Assembly (NCBI RefSeq): GCF_021390335.1
Contig: NZ_JAJUXK010000006.1
Coordinates: 1-64,000 of the forward strand
DNA: 64,000 nt
Direction: 5' to 3'
Source of the DNA: Dyadobacter sp. CY343
GTDB lineage: Bacteria > Bacteroidota > Bacteroidia > Cytophagales > Spirosomataceae
Shown: positions 16,040-25,918 of the stretch, one piece after another
Position numbering within the stretch: position 1 is the stretch's first letter
How the letters are laid out: each line of letters starts with the position of its first letter
Translations under genes and position numbers: made by a program
The notes under the pieces: generated by a model
Database searches by the model: none
What the model saw: the letters and a program-made list of their open reading frames with translations, nothing else
What the model was told of the DNA's origin: nothing

Positions 16040-16382
16040 ATGGACAAATCAAACGGATACGAAAACCGCGCGGCGATATTCATTCGCCGTCGCTCTAAGG
16101 GCATTGATGGAATCGGAGCGCAATCAGTTCGGCACTGGGCAAGATCACTCCCTCCCAAGGCGACCGTTCTGGATGTAGGTTGTGGTACAGGCGACCCGAT
16201 TTCGCAGGTATTGGTATACGAAGGTTTGAGCGTTTATGCGATTGATGCGTCGCCTTCGATGGTTGAAATCTTCAAGCAGAACTGCTCAAAAATGGAAATG
16301 GGAAGATGTCGTTACAGCACGGGAACTGGTATCGCTTGGAGCGGGCCCTGGGGATTTTTATCGGGCAGCCTCGAAGCAATAG
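16040..16382 (+). pseudogene. Class I SAM methyltransferase with internal deletion and frameshift
   Basis: From ATG 16040 the protein reads NGYENRAAIFIRRRS, the motif I loop VLDVGCGTGDPI and the motif II region VYAIDASPSMVEIFKQNC. The family body then disappears and another frame gives KWKWEDVVTARELVSLGAGP, which matches the C-terminal part of such methyltransferases. About 70 residues are missing at the join near 16290. The S-adenosylmethionine site is present but the catalytic half is lost. The 3' end overlaps the convergent propeller gene. Confidence 0.6.
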
Positions 16383-17650
16383 ATATTTAGATTGGTGGTA
16401 GCAAAAATCCGCCCTTTTTTACCATTAGCCCCGGGAAGTCCTGTTACAAAACCCTCGAACTCGGAGTCGTCCCGGCCATCCAGCTTCCCATCAAGCGATT
16501 TCAATTCCCAAAGAACCTGTCCCGTTTTCAATTCGCAGGCACGTAAAAAGTCACCGTTTATTCCATATAAAACCCCATCCTGATGGTAAATATCGCTGGA
16601 AAATGCACCGGAAGGCGAAGCCCATAGCTGAGTACCATTTTTGGCATCCACACAGTAAAGGTTTCCGTCTAGTGAGCTTATTACCATTTTCCCGTCGACT
16701 AAAAGCATGTCCCGAAAGCTGGTGTGAACTTCTGTTAGTCGGTACTGCCATATTCTTTTCCCCGTAGGCAGTTCAAAGCATCCGAGTGAGTTGAGCGAAG
16801 TCAGGAAAACTTTATCGTCGTGGATAATAGGCATCAGGCTGGGAGAAGAACCGTCCTCTTCCAGACTCAGGGGTTTTCTGTTGTAAATCCACGCACGCTG
16901 CGAGATATTGTAAAGCCCGAAAAAGCTACGGTTATTGTTATATTTAACTTCCGGCCCTATCTCGTCATAGGGAATCAGAAGCAGGTCATTTCCATCTTTC
17001 GTAAAGGTTTTGAACCGATAGATACTGCCGATGTATGTTGACTGGCCATTGAAAAACGGATACTCGGCACTATAATCCGGCTTAACCAACTGTTCAACCT
17101 GCCCGGACTTAAAATCTCCTATGAATATGGCGTCATCTATTTTTTTCGCATCTTTTGATTCCTTCGACAGCCCTGTAATGAAATATTTATCATTTATATT
17201 GGTCAATTCGGAAGCAGAACCAAAGCCCCGGATGCGTTTCCAAACAGTTGAGCCTGTTTGCGCGTCAATGCAATAGTCAGCCCATAAATCATGCAGAATG
17301 AGCTTGTTTTCATGCACAACGATACTTCTGTTTAAGGGCCTCGCCAGTTTTTTCTCAAAGAAGTCGTCCCAGATCCAGATATTTTCTCCCGAATTCACAT
17401 CTTTCAACTGAAGATAAAATTCGCCTGCGGGGTCAGCAGACTTGCGGGTGGCCACACAAAGCAAGCCTTTTTCCCCGATGAAATAGCCGCGATACATCCC
17501 AAGTGCCAGGCCCCCGTCCGATCTGCTGGATTTCCACACGTGCGGCAGCTGTGTGATGATGCCGTTATTGTCCCTCTGAATATCAATTTTATCAGGATTG
17601 CAACCATGCAATCCTGATAAAATTGAAAATAATACTACCCAACTTTTCAT
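16358..17650 (-). CDS. Lipoprotein with PQQ-like beta-propeller
   Basis: 430 residues with a short lipoprotein-type signal (FSILSGLHGC, Cys 17). The body consists of repeated beta-propeller blades of the PQQ-enzyme type: ENIWIWDD, GSTVWKRI, GKRIWQYRL, LYCVDAKNGTQLWAS and GQVLWELKS. Such proteins may act in outer-membrane assembly (BamB-like) or ligand binding; without catalytic residues no enzyme role can be claimed. The gene seems intact and sits between two decayed genes. The stop lies within the 3' part of the methyltransferase remnant on the other strand. Confidence 0.65.
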   Translation of the reverse strand: MKSWVVLFSILSGLHGCNPDKIDIQRDNNGIITQLPHVWKSSRSDGGLALGMYRGYFIGEKGLLCVATRKSADPAGEFYLQLKDVNSGENIWIWDDFFEKKLARPLNRSIVVHENKLILHDLWADYCIDAQTGSTVWKRIRGFGSASELTNINDKYFITGLSKESKDAKKIDDAIFIGDFKSGQVEQLVKPDYSAEYPFFNGQSTYIGSIYRFKTFTKDGNDLLLIPYDEIGPEVKYNNNRSFFGLYNISQRAWIYNRKPLSLEEDGSSPSLMPIIHDDKVFLTSLNSLGCFELPTGKRIWQYRLTEVHTSFRDMLLVDGKMVISSLDGNLYCVDAKNGTQLWASPSGAFSSDIYHQDGVLYGINGDFLRACELKTGQVLWELKSLDGKLDGRDDSEFEGFVTGLPGANGKKGRIFATTNLNIYCFEAAR

Positions 17651-17655
17651 ATAGT

Positions 17656-18296
17656 TCAGTAAGCTATCCTGAATACTCCGGGGTTGTTACCGCCGTCTAA
17701 AACCCAGTTCATCGTGGATCCATCCTGTTTATTTTCTTGAACTCCCCATGATTGATATCCCCGTTTGCCTGGTATACAAATCCCTGCCAGGCACCTCCCT
17801 GATTTGTTGCCGAAGCCTGTGTTACCACCCCGTCGCTGGGTGTATCATGATAAATATAGTAAACGGTCGGATAAGTCAGAATACAGTATGATCTGCATTG
17901 CGCAGGGTCAGGCTGCGTATCGCATCTGATGGAAGCCGTGCATGGGTAGGTTCAGCCAGCTCGCAGCTCATAGTTGCCGTCTGCAAATAACTTGAATTCG
18001 ATTCGTTGCCTGTCCAGACGAGGCTGAGCCGCGATTTCCTCAAAAGCCCTGTTCTTTGAATCTGGCGAAAATTTCGAAAGAATCTGTGTTGCTGTGTATT
18101 CCTCTACTTCGTAAGTCGTCGAAAATACAGGCTCGCCGGATAAGCGCGCCGATGAAAGCCGTTCCTCCGATTTTGTGTCCTGTAAAATTTCATGACCGCA
18201 GGACGTTGATAATAAGCAGAACAAAGCAACCACAAAGCAAACCAGGTGACTCCGGGGAGGCTTTTTATCCCTTCCGGATGCTACGAATGTTCTCAT
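17656..18296 (-). pseudogene. Decayed secreted lipoprotein gene
   Basis: From the ATG at 18296 the minus strand encodes a lipoprotein signal (LVCFVVALFCLLSTSC) and a mature part ending in ELRAG and a stop near 17952. Downstream, other frames continue with coherent protein text: AEPTHARLPSDAIRSLTLRN, then LTYPTVYYIYHDTPSDG, then GAWQGFVYQANGDINHGEFK, then STMNWVLDGGNNPGVFRIAY and a stop at 17656. At least three frame changes are needed. I do not recognise the family. The intact protein would have had about 210 residues. Confidence 0.5.
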
Positions 18297-18603
18297 AGTG
18301 AACATTTTAAGGTGAATTTGTGAACAGTACAAAGGAAGCGGAGTACTGCTGTTTTCAGATAGTTCCTTAACAATAATTTACGTTGCGCTAAAGCAAGATT
18401 TTGGCTTGCGCTTTGGCAAGTTTTTGCAGTAGACCTGGCTCTCCTCAATCATGCGGGCCAGCTGTAATTCGAAAGAATTTTGTTTAATTAGATGTAACCG
18501 GTTTGATATTATTATTCTTATATTGCTTTGGCTTAAAAAGCGATTGAAGCTTTTTAACGCTCTTATTGAAAATCTGAAATGACTCAGACTATTCCTCCGC
18601 AGT

Positions 18604-18816
18604 ATGAAGATTATTGAAACGATTACACCAATACAAAAGCTTCGGAAACTCTCGGGGGAAACATCGTCTGAGGAGACAAGGACATACTTCCAGGGAAAGC
18701 TGAGGCATTTTATGATTCCAAAGGGAAGAGTACTGGTTGATATTGGACAGGTAAGTAAGTCGTTGTGGCACAACTGCCGCTACGTTCAGCCGCTGCCTAA
18801 AAAACATCAATTTTGA
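18604..18816 (+). pseudogene. N-terminal fragment of a Crp/Fnr-family regulator
   Basis: The first 50 codons match the start of the intact regulator at 42957, most clearly FMIPKGRVLVDIGQVS against FMIPKGRVLIDVGQVS. After this the sequence turns into unrelated text and stops. It is a truncated paralogue: the cyclic-nucleotide-binding barrel is cut after its first strands and the DNA-binding domain is missing. It lies next to the first undamaged chromosomal gene, so it may mark the edge of the variable region. Confidence 0.65.
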
Positions 18817-18868
18817 CCGGCCTGCCGCAACCCGTTCTTCCAATTTGGCGTAAATAAGACCGAAACCC

Positions 18869-20506
18869 CTACTTCGCCAGCTGCAAATCCGCAATACTCT
18901 TGATCCGATTCCGCTCCAAAAACGCATCAATCGTCTCAAAATGCTCGATCACGCGTTTATCCTTAAACTCAAAAACCTTTTGAGATAACCCTTGCAAAAA
19001 GTCACGATCGTGGGAAACCAGCACCAATGTTCCATCAAAGTTTCTGAGTGCTTCTTTCAGAACATCCTTAGACTTTAAATCCAGGTGGTTCGTAGGCTCA
19101 TCGAGAATCAACAGGTTTACAGGTTCCAGAAGCAACTTCACCATGGCAAGCCGCGTTTTTTCTCCACCTGATAATACACTTACTTTCTTATCAATATCTT
19201 CGCCTTGAAACATAAACGCGCCCAAAATATTCTTGATCTGGGTCCTTACATCTCCTTCTGCAGCCTCGTCGACCGTTTGGAAAATCGTCAGGTTCGGGTC
19301 CAATAGCGAAGCCTGGTTCTGTGCGAAATAGCCGACCTTGACATTGTGCCCGAGCTGGCAGGTCCCTTCGACGTCGATCTGGCCCATAATGGCTTTGATC
19401 ATGGTCGATTTCCCTTCTCCGTTCCGGCCCACAAATGACACCTTTTCGCCTCTGGAAATGGTCATGCTCGCATTTTTGAATACCACCTGATCTCCGTAGG
19501 ATTTGGAAACGTCTTTTACCGTTACCGGATAATCGCCCGACCGTGGCGAAGGTGGGAAACGCAGTTTTAGCGCTGAATTGTCGATTTCATCAATTTCAAT
19601 AATTTCCAGTTTTTCCAGCATGCGTTCGCGGGAGGAAACCTGGTTGGTTTTGGAGTATGTTCCGCGGAAGCGTTCGATGAATTGCATGTTGTCCGCAATC
19701 ATTTTCTGCTGTTCCTGATATGCTTTGATCTGGTGTGACCTGCGCTCCTCACGCAATACGAGGTAATGCGAATAGTTGGCTTTATAGTCAAAAATCCGGC
19801 CCATCGTCACTTCAATAGTGCGGTTGGTAATGTTATCAATGAAAGCACGGTCGTGGGAGATGACCATTACGGCATTGGATTTATTTACCAAAAAATCTTC
19901 CAGCCACATCACGGATTCAATGTCAATGTGGTTGGTTGGCTCATCGAGCAAAATAAGGTCGGGCTTTTGCAAGAGTATTTTGGCAAGCTCAATGCGCATC
20001 CGCCAGCCTCCGCTGAATTCCTTGGTTTGCCGCTGAAAATCTTCCGACCTGAATCCCAATCCTTTCAAAGCTTTCTCCACCTCCGCGTCATAATTGACTT
20101 CTTCGAGCTGGTAATATTTTTCACCTATTTCGGTAACCTGCTCGATGATCGCCATATATTCATCGCTTTCGTAATCCGTGCGGGTTTCGAGCGCGAGATT
20201 CAGCTTTTCCATTTCGGCACGCATCTCAAAAACCTGCTTGAATGCTTTGGCCGCTTCTTCAAAAACGGTGCAGTTGTCTTCGGTGAGCAAATGTTGCGGC
20301 AAATAGGCGATCACGGCGTCTTTGGGCGCACGCACATGGCCGCGATTGGCTTTTTGTTCACCCGCAATGATTTTCATCATCGTGGATTTCCCCGCTCCGT
20401 TCTTACCCATCAGGGCAATTTTATCCGTAGGATTTATTGCAAAAGAAACATCGCTAAAAAGGGTAGAACCACTAAATTCAACGGCCAAATTCTCAACTGT
20501 AATCAT
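18869..20506 (-). CDS. ABC-F family ATPase (YbiT/Uup-like)
   Basis: 545 residues without membrane segments: two ABC domains joined by a charged linker. Domain 1 has Walker A GKNGAGKST (34-42), signature FSGGWRMRIELA, Walker B LILLDEPTNHID and the H-loop SHDRAFID. The linker (about 240-300) contains the Arg/Lys-rich arm typical of ABC-F. Domain 2 repeats GRNGEGKST, LSGGEKTRLAMV, LLILDEPTNHLD and SHDRDFL. ABC-F proteins bind the ribosomal E site and relieve stalled translation or protect from antibiotics. No resistance-specific extension is visible, so a housekeeping role is likely. Confidence 0.92.
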   Translation of the reverse strand: MITVENLAVEFSGSTLFSDVSFAINPTDKIALMGKNGAGKSTMMKIIAGEQKANRGHVRAPKDAVIAYLPQHLLTEDNCTVFEEAAKAFKQVFEMRAEMEKLNLALETRTDYESDEYMAIIEQVTEIGEKYYQLEEVNYDAEVEKALKGLGFRSEDFQRQTKEFSGGWRMRIELAKILLQKPDLILLDEPTNHIDIESVMWLEDFLVNKSNAVMVISHDRAFIDNITNRTIEVTMGRIFDYKANYSHYLVLREERRSHQIKAYQEQQKMIADNMQFIERFRGTYSKTNQVSSRERMLEKLEIIEIDEIDNSALKLRFPPSPRSGDYPVTVKDVSKSYGDQVVFKNASMTISRGEKVSFVGRNGEGKSTMIKAIMGQIDVEGTCQLGHNVKVGYFAQNQASLLDPNLTIFQTVDEAAEGDVRTQIKNILGAFMFQGEDIDKKVSVLSGGEKTRLAMVKLLLEPVNLLILDEPTNHLDLKSKDVLKEALRNFDGTLVLVSHDRDFLQGLSQKVFEFKDKRVIEHFETIDAFLERNRIKSIADLQLAK

Positions 20507-20647
20507 CGTCTCATTTTTTGAAGCCGCAAAGGTACGATGATACGATTATTGACCAACAGTATTGAATCAATTGTTGGTTTGGAGCGTTTTTCAAGTGAGG
20601 ATTTTACATCTCATTTAATATTTTACAAAAGACAATTAGATAAAAAT

Positions 20648-20896
20648 ATGGACTTACGCACGACATTATCAGTAAATGAGAGCTTTATGGAAATGCTTAT
20701 CGACTGCAAAAACCGTGGAGCAAAAGCAGAAATGATCCTGGATATTAACGGACTGGAACGGGCTGAGGGGATAATAAAGGAAATACACGCAGACGATCCA
20801 AATCCTTACATTGAACTGCAAGACGGAAGAAAGATTGTGGAAAAAACAATCGCTGCACTGAACGGACTTTTCCGCCCGGAATATGCTGGATGTTAA
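20648..20896 (+). CDS. Small conserved-looking hypothetical protein
   Basis: 82 residues from ATG 20648; the frame is open upstream to 20537 but that part is poor coding text. The protein is acidic to neutral, without signal or membrane segment: NESFMEMLIDCKNRGAKAEM, then ILDINGLERAEGIIKEI, ending in GRKIVEKTIAALNGLF. The layout (helix, strand, helix) is that of a small cytosolic protein. I do not recognise a family. It points away from the ABC-F gene and toward the ThiF gene, which is convergent. Confidence 0.5.
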   Translation: MDLRTTLSVNESFMEMLIDCKNRGAKAEMILDINGLERAEGIIKEIHADDPNPYIELQDGRKIVEKTIAALNGLFRPEYAGC

Positions 20897-20939
20897 CAGG
20901 ATCGGGTTTTGGAAGCTTTTATCAATGCGTACCCTTGTT

Positions 20940-22097
20940 TCAGTGCCGGGCTTGTTCGGCACTTTCTAATTCTACGTTATCACCTTCACCAATCCCGATT
21001 ATCTCGTCGATATCCACATAATAGCGCCCCGATCTGATATCCGTTTCAAGTAGGATCTTGCGGCAGGTATCTGTGGTGATGGCACCGCCCAACGCCACGG
21101 CTGACCCTAATTGCGGCCACGATGAAATTGTTTGTCCTATCTCGTTCAATGAAGCTTTCAGGCGGCTCGAAATCTGATCTGAATTAATAATTTTACCTAC
21201 AACCTGTATTTTTTCCTTTGCCGATAAATTTTTCAACCCGGCCGGATCAATGCCAGCCAGCAGCCCGTGTAAAATCGGACGTTCCGGTTCTTTGTCGAAA
21301 CGCTCAATGTCGATCATCCCCCTGTCGCTCGTGTCCATTACGACAGGTATTTTAAAATGCCGGGCCCGTTGTCGCGCCAAGATCTTGATGTCCAGGCCGT
21401 CGCATACTTCCACCAGCACATCAAGGTTTCCTCCATCAGTCAGAAAATCATTGATATTGATTTCTGAAATTCCTTCGCGATAAATCTGCACATTAATAAA
21501 AGGATCGATTTCTGCAATGGCGCGGGCGGCAACAACAGACTTGTTCATGCCCAGGTTGTGCGTACTCGTTTGAATGCGGTTTAAGTTCGAAAGCTCTATC
21601 GTATCGTAATCGGCCAGACGCAATTCACCTACCGATCTTTCCGTGGCGAGTGTCATAGCCACAGCGTGCCCGATCGACAACCCTATAATGCCAATTTTTT
21701 TCGTTGCCAGTATTTGCTGCTCCTCAGGAGTAATTTTATAATTGTTGCGGTTTGTCCTGACTTTAATAAATTCTTTCTCATCAAGCAGGTGGATAAGTCG
21801 CTTGCTCCATGGATAAAAAACCCATACTCCGTATTCATGAAAAGTCAGTTCGCCCAGATGTTTTTCTATGCGGGCATTTGATTCTTCCCGGCTCAGTTTA
21901 ACAGCTGGATTTTCTATTTTTACAAGTTCAAAAAGCTGATCATAAATAGTATCGAATACTGAAATATCAGGGTTATTGTCAACAAGAATTTCTAGGTTTT
22001 CTTTGTCATTCAGATTATTGAGACGAAAGAAAATGGGTTTAAATGTAGCTTCTGATTTTTCCGAATTTTTTTCGGCAAGCTTTGTGAATATATCCAT
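20940..22097 (-). CDS. ThiF/MoeB-like E1-type adenylyltransferase
   Basis: 385 residues. An N-terminal region of about 120 residues precedes an E1-like Rossmann domain starting near 131 with GIIGLSIGHAVAMTLA (variant of G.GG.G). ELRLADYDTIELSNLNRIQT follows with the nucleotide-contacting Asp and the Arg finger, then GMNKSVVAA with the Lys and EVCDGLDIK with the metal-binding Asp. No zinc CxxC pairs are visible. E1-like enzymes adenylate a carboxylate. The domain resembles that of mycobacterial Rv1355c-type proteins but lacks the nitroreductase part. It lies 27 bases behind a FeeM/LuxI-like acyltransferase, and the two probably act together on a small molecule or peptide. Confidence 0.7.
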   Translation of the reverse strand: MDIFTKLAEKNSEKSEATFKPIFFRLNNLNDKENLEILVDNNPDISVFDTIYDQLFELVKIENPAVKLSREESNARIEKHLGELTFHEYGVWVFYPWSKRLIHLLDEKEFIKVRTNRNNYKITPEEQQILATKKIGIIGLSIGHAVAMTLATERSVGELRLADYDTIELSNLNRIQTSTHNLGMNKSVVAARAIAEIDPFINVQIYREGISEININDFLTDGGNLDVLVEVCDGLDIKILARQRARHFKIPVVMDTSDRGMIDIERFDKEPERPILHGLLAGIDPAGLKNLSAKEKIQVVGKIINSDQISSRLKASLNEIGQTISSWPQLGSAVALGGAITTDTCRKILLETDIRSGRYYVDIDEIIGIGEGDNVELESAEQARH

Positions 22098-22124
22098 TAA
22101 AGTTTTCGGTATTTAAAATTCTGA

Positions 22125-22874
22125 TTATTTCGATGAGGATAGTTGATGCACATTTGCGAGCTGACTAGTATCCAATACACCCGTCCCATACCTGCAAACC
22201 ACACCAGCTATAATCGCCTGGTTCATATGCGTTTGCGACATATTCTGAAACGCTGAAAGTACAGCGGCCGACGAAGTGGGGAATTTAAAACCCGGATAAC
22301 CATTGTCGTTTTGTTCCGCAGTTACACCCTTCATCATAGGCACCAGATCTGCATGGTATTTAACCGAATTAACCGAGCACGAGTAAAGGCAATATTTGTA
22401 ATTATCGAGAATTGAAATCCCTATTGCTGCCAGCATAGCAAATCTGCACAAGCCCAAACCACGAAATTCATCTGAAACAGCGACCCTGCTCAGCTCTACG
22501 CTTTTATCTTTATCAGTTAAGCTATTTTTGGAATTTATCTGAAAAGCATATTCAGTTGGTAGGCAACCGGAAATATCAGGTTTAATATGAATACCAAACT
22601 TTTCATTGATCGTATAAAGCTGCTTTTCAATTGTTTCATTAACTCGTCTTGTCACAACCCTGATCGTAGCAATTTGCTGCCGATTCGAAAATATTCCGAT
22701 CAGATTTGCCTTCCAGTCGCTTGGCAGCAAATCGTATTTATTGTCGACATATTCACCTGAATATTCCTTTTTATAGATTTTTGTTCTTAATGCCAAATGA
22801 TCAATAATATCGGCTTCGCTTGATAGTTCTCTAAGTTCAAAATCGCTGAGTAGTTGCTGAAAGTTAAATTCCAT
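22125..22874 (-). CDS. FeeM/LuxI-like GNAT-fold acyltransferase
   Basis: 249 residues. The arrangement fits N-acyl amino acid or autoinducer synthases: LALRTKIYKKEYSGEYVDNK (equivalent of the Y..R..VY..E...... D.YD start), GIFSNRQQIATIRVVTR as the first strand pair, then KSVELSRVAVSDEFRGLGLC, the acetyl-CoA/acyl-ACP binding motif, and helix AMLAAIGISILDNYKYCLYS. Such enzymes transfer acyl chains from acyl-ACP to an amine. It is the first gene of a two-gene unit with the E1-like enzyme. The acyl donor and acceptor cannot be read from sequence. Confidence 0.55.
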   Translation of the reverse strand: MEFNFQQLLSDFELRELSSEADIIDHLALRTKIYKKEYSGEYVDNKYDLLPSDWKANLIGIFSNRQQIATIRVVTRRVNETIEKQLYTINEKFGIHIKPDISGCLPTEYAFQINSKNSLTDKDKSVELSRVAVSDEFRGLGLCRFAMLAAIGISILDNYKYCLYSCSVNSVKYHADLVPMMKGVTAEQNDNGYPGFKFPTSSAAVLSAFQNMSQTHMNQAIIAGVVCRYGTGVLDTSQLANVHQLSSSK

Positions 22875-23123
22875 TAGATTTAATATTTATGAAATTGAAT
22901 AATTGAACAAATGCATTTGAAGTAATCAGATATCTGGTCTTACAATTTGTTCAGCAAAACTACTTTCTGCGTTAAAGGCAGGCTTTAAACATTCCTTAAG
23001 AAGTATAAAGAATTATAAAAATTGTATGGCGAGAGAATAGGAGGAACTACCAATATTTAATTAGACCAGCAAGTATATCAGCTGCCGACCTAGTTTTTAT
23101 ATGACAGCCACTTTTCCCTGAAA

Positions 23124-25826
23124 ATGAATTCTATCAAAGCCATTCTCCTTGCATTTGCTATATCACTGTTTACCAGTCAACTGCATGCGCAAAATCAAAA
23201 ATCGGAAGTACTGATCGAGTGGAACGAAAGCAGCCCGAAAGGGTCAGTTCAGGCGAAAAACGGGAGGATTACGCGCATTGAGATCGTCAAAGGGAAAGGC
23301 AAGGTTAGTGGCAGCGGGTTTACATTTACCTCGGCAGGTCCTGCCCGGATCCGGGTGCATTTGGATAGTGTGCAAGTTCAGCCCGGCCCGAATACCACGC
23401 TCATTTCGCTTAAAACCGATAAGAACTCTTTTTCCTTTTTCCTGAGGGACGTAAATACAAATTCACCTATTTATCTGCCTGATTACAATGCAGTTGTATT
23501 GCCGGCGTCAGACAAACGCTCTTTTCAGGAAGTAGAAAAAACAATACTTTCGCGCAATCTTTCCACGAAGATCCAGCGCATTGAGACGGAGCCAGAGGTT
23601 TCATTTCAATCAATAGAAAAGAAGGTGCGGAATATGTCGGTACCAACCTGGCTGGGCACTTCGCGCGACTACCGGATATTTGAGGTGGCAGACAATCTTT
23701 CCGACGCGGCGATCGGAGAGGCAAATATCATTTCTCCAAAGCTGTCTTCGTCAGCCCTGATATTGCCGGAAACCAATAATCAGCCTGCGAAATACATGTA
23801 CACGCTAGGCCGAGGTGTGGGTGTGCAGGAGAACAACTCGCGAAGACTGGAACAGGGAACATTGCCCATTTTACATTCCGTTCAGAAGGACGATGATGTG
23901 GTTTACAGCTCGACGACATTGGTTTCACTTGAAAAATCACCGCTGACAGCCGACGGCCTGAAAGGCACCGATTTTCTGATCGCCGACAATTCCAGTGGCG
24001 GGCACATGTTCACCAAAGAGCAGCAGGCAATACTCGATACCAGACTGAAAGAGCAGAACAATGCGGAGGAAACCGTGATGTTTTTCAGATCGGAAGTGAC
24101 GAATACAGGCTCAGTTCCGCGTTACGCCTGGTTCAAAACGCCAAGACCGGGTACGGGCTGGTGGCACAAATCCGCACATACATTTGACCCAAAAACGGGA
24201 TTCTCGGCATTTACAAAAGACAAGGTTTATTGTATTTCAAAACTGAATGGTAAACCGCTGCCGAACGAAGAAGTAGCTATTCTTTTGCAGCCAAATGAAA
24301 GAGCGGTTTTCGAATTCTACCTGCCGCATAGCCCGATCTCGGAGCAACGCGCTGCTACGCTTGCCGGTCAGACTTTTGACCAGCGTTATCAGGAAAGCAA
24401 AACCTTCTGGCTTGAAAAACTTAGCAAGGCTGCTCAGATCCACGTTCCCGAAAAGCGGGTTAATGAAATGATACAGGCCGGCCTGCTGCATCTTGACCTG
24501 ATCACTTTTGGAAAAGAACCGGGCGGCACCCTGGCTCCGAATATCGGTGTGTATTCCCCTATCGGTACCGAAAGTGCGCCTATTATCCAGTTTTACGCTT
24601 CCATGGGCCTCGATGATGTTGCGAAACGGTCGCTTACCTATTTTCTCGATAAACAGCATGAAAACGGCTTTATTCAGAATTTCGGGGGATATATGGTCGA
24701 AACCGGAGCGGCTTTATGGAGTATGGGCGAATATTTCAGGTATACCAATGATAAAGATTGGGTAAATGAGATTAAACCGAAACTACTCAAATCCTGTGAT
24801 TTCCTGATTGAATGGCGCAACCGGAACAAGAAGGAAGAATTGCGCGGAAGAGGTTATGGTATGATTGAAGGAAAGGTTGCCGATCCGGAAGATCATTTTC
24901 ACCAGTTTATGCTGAATGGATATGCATACCTGGGCATGAGCCGCGTTGCCGAAATGCTGGCTGGCATCGATCCCGCACAATCAGAACGCATTAAAAAAGA
25001 AGCGACTGCCTGGAAGGAAGATATTCGCGTATCGTTTTTCAATTCCATGGCACTTTCGCCCGTCGTGCCGCTTGGTGACGGAACATGGTGCCCCACTGTG
25101 CCGCCCTGGACAGAAGCCGATGCGCTCCGGGCTCTTTTCCAAAAGAGAGAAACATTCTGGTCGCACGGTACTTTCACCGTTTCCGACGCGATGCTCGGGC
25201 CGCTGTACCTTGTATTTTGCGAAGTACTTGATGTAAATGAGCCAGCGTCAAAAATGCTGCTGGACTATCATAGCGAATTGTTTTTCCAGGACAACGCCGC
25301 ATTTAGCCAGCCCTATTACAGCCGCCACAACTGGATGCAGGCCAAGTCGGGTATGGTGAAGCCGTTTTTGAGCACTTACTACAATACTTTCGCCGCACTC
25401 GCCGACCGAGAGACTTACACTTTCTGGGAACATCTTTACAAAGTGAGTCCGCACAAAACGCATGAAGAAGCCTGGTTTCTGATGGAAACGCGTTGGATGC
25501 TGTATATGGAGGCCGGCGATACGCTGGAACTGTTCAATACCATTCCTAGAAACTGGCTGGAAGATGGAAAAAAGATCGAGCTCGAAAATGTGCACAGTTA
25601 CTTCGGCCCGGTCACGGCAAAAGTCAATTCGCAGGTTGATAAGGGTTACATTGAAGCAACCGTCGAATGCAGCGACGCCCGGAAACCGAAACAGCTCGTG
25701 GTACGTATACCGCATCCCGTTAACAAAAAACCACTCAAAGTAACAGGCGGCGAATACGACGAAAAGACCGAAAGCGTAACGATTCGTTCTTTCAACGGAA
25801 AAGCGGCGATCCGGATCGAGTACTAG
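23124..25826 (+). CDS. Large secreted glycoside-hydrolase-like protein (alpha/alpha barrel)
   Basis: 900 residues with a signal peptide cleaved near AQ at 22-23 (FAISLFTSQLHAQ). The N-terminal 400 residues look like beta-sandwich modules. From about 430 to 790 the sequence is helical with repeated aromatic and acidic loops (GVYSPIGTESAPIIQFYASM, ENGFIQNFGGYMVETGAALW, DPEDHFHQFMLNGYAYLGMS), as in (alpha/alpha)6 barrels of bacterial glycosidases. A beta domain closes the protein (EATVECSDARKPKQLVVRIP). The family cannot be named with certainty. It probably acts in the periplasm or outside on plant or microbial glycans. An SDR gene follows after 92 bases. Confidence 0.6.
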   Translation: MNSIKAILLAFAISLFTSQLHAQNQKSEVLIEWNESSPKGSVQAKNGRITRIEIVKGKGKVSGSGFTFTSAGPARIRVHLDSVQVQPGPNTTLISLKTDKNSFSFFLRDVNTNSPIYLPDYNAVVLPASDKRSFQEVEKTILSRNLSTKIQRIETEPEVSFQSIEKKVRNMSVPTWLGTSRDYRIFEVADNLSDAAIGEANIISPKLSSSALILPETNNQPAKYMYTLGRGVGVQENNSRRLEQGTLPILHSVQKDDDVVYSSTTLVSLEKSPLTADGLKGTDFLIADNSSGGHMFTKEQQAILDTRLKEQNNAEETVMFFRSEVTNTGSVPRYAWFKTPRPGTGWWHKSAHTFDPKTGFSAFTKDKVYCISKLNGKPLPNEEVAILLQPNERAVFEFYLPHSPISEQRAATLAGQTFDQRYQESKTFWLEKLSKAAQIHVPEKRVNEMIQAGLLHLDLITFGKEPGGTLAPNIGVYSPIGTESAPIIQFYASMGLDDVAKRSLTYFLDKQHENGFIQNFGGYMVETGAALWSMGEYFRYTNDKDWVNEIKPKLLKSCDFLIEWRNRNKKEELRGRGYGMIEGKVADPEDHFHQFMLNGYAYLGMSRVAEMLAGIDPAQSERIKKEATAWKEDIRVSFFNSMALSPVVPLGDGTWCPTVPPWTEADALRALFQKRETFWSHGTFTVSDAMLGPLYLVFCEVLDVNEPASKMLLDYHSELFFQDNAAFSQPYYSRHNWMQAKSGMVKPFLSTYYNTFAALADRETYTFWEHLYKVSPHKTHEEAWFLMETRWMLYMEAGDTLELFNTIPRNWLEDGKKIELENVHSYFGPVTAKVNSQVDKGYIEATVECSDARKPKQLVVRIPHPVNKKPLKVTGGEYDEKTESVTIRSFNGKAAIRIEY

Positions 25827-25918
25827 CAAGGCTGCAAGGCGGATAATAATCAACTGGTCAGAGTGAATATGTGCTTGATTGATACTGCCGGTTTTAATAA
25901 CTAATTATTGATCAGAAT

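Noticed and set aside
19766..20521. 251-codon frame opposite the ABC-F gene
   Set aside because: It is the mirror of a strongly conserved ABC-F gene; its residues follow the complement of Walker and linker codons.
25248..25853. 201-codon frame opposite the glycoside-hydrolase-like gene
   Set aside because: Antisense shadow of a clearly coding region with signal peptide and continuous protein pattern on the other strand.
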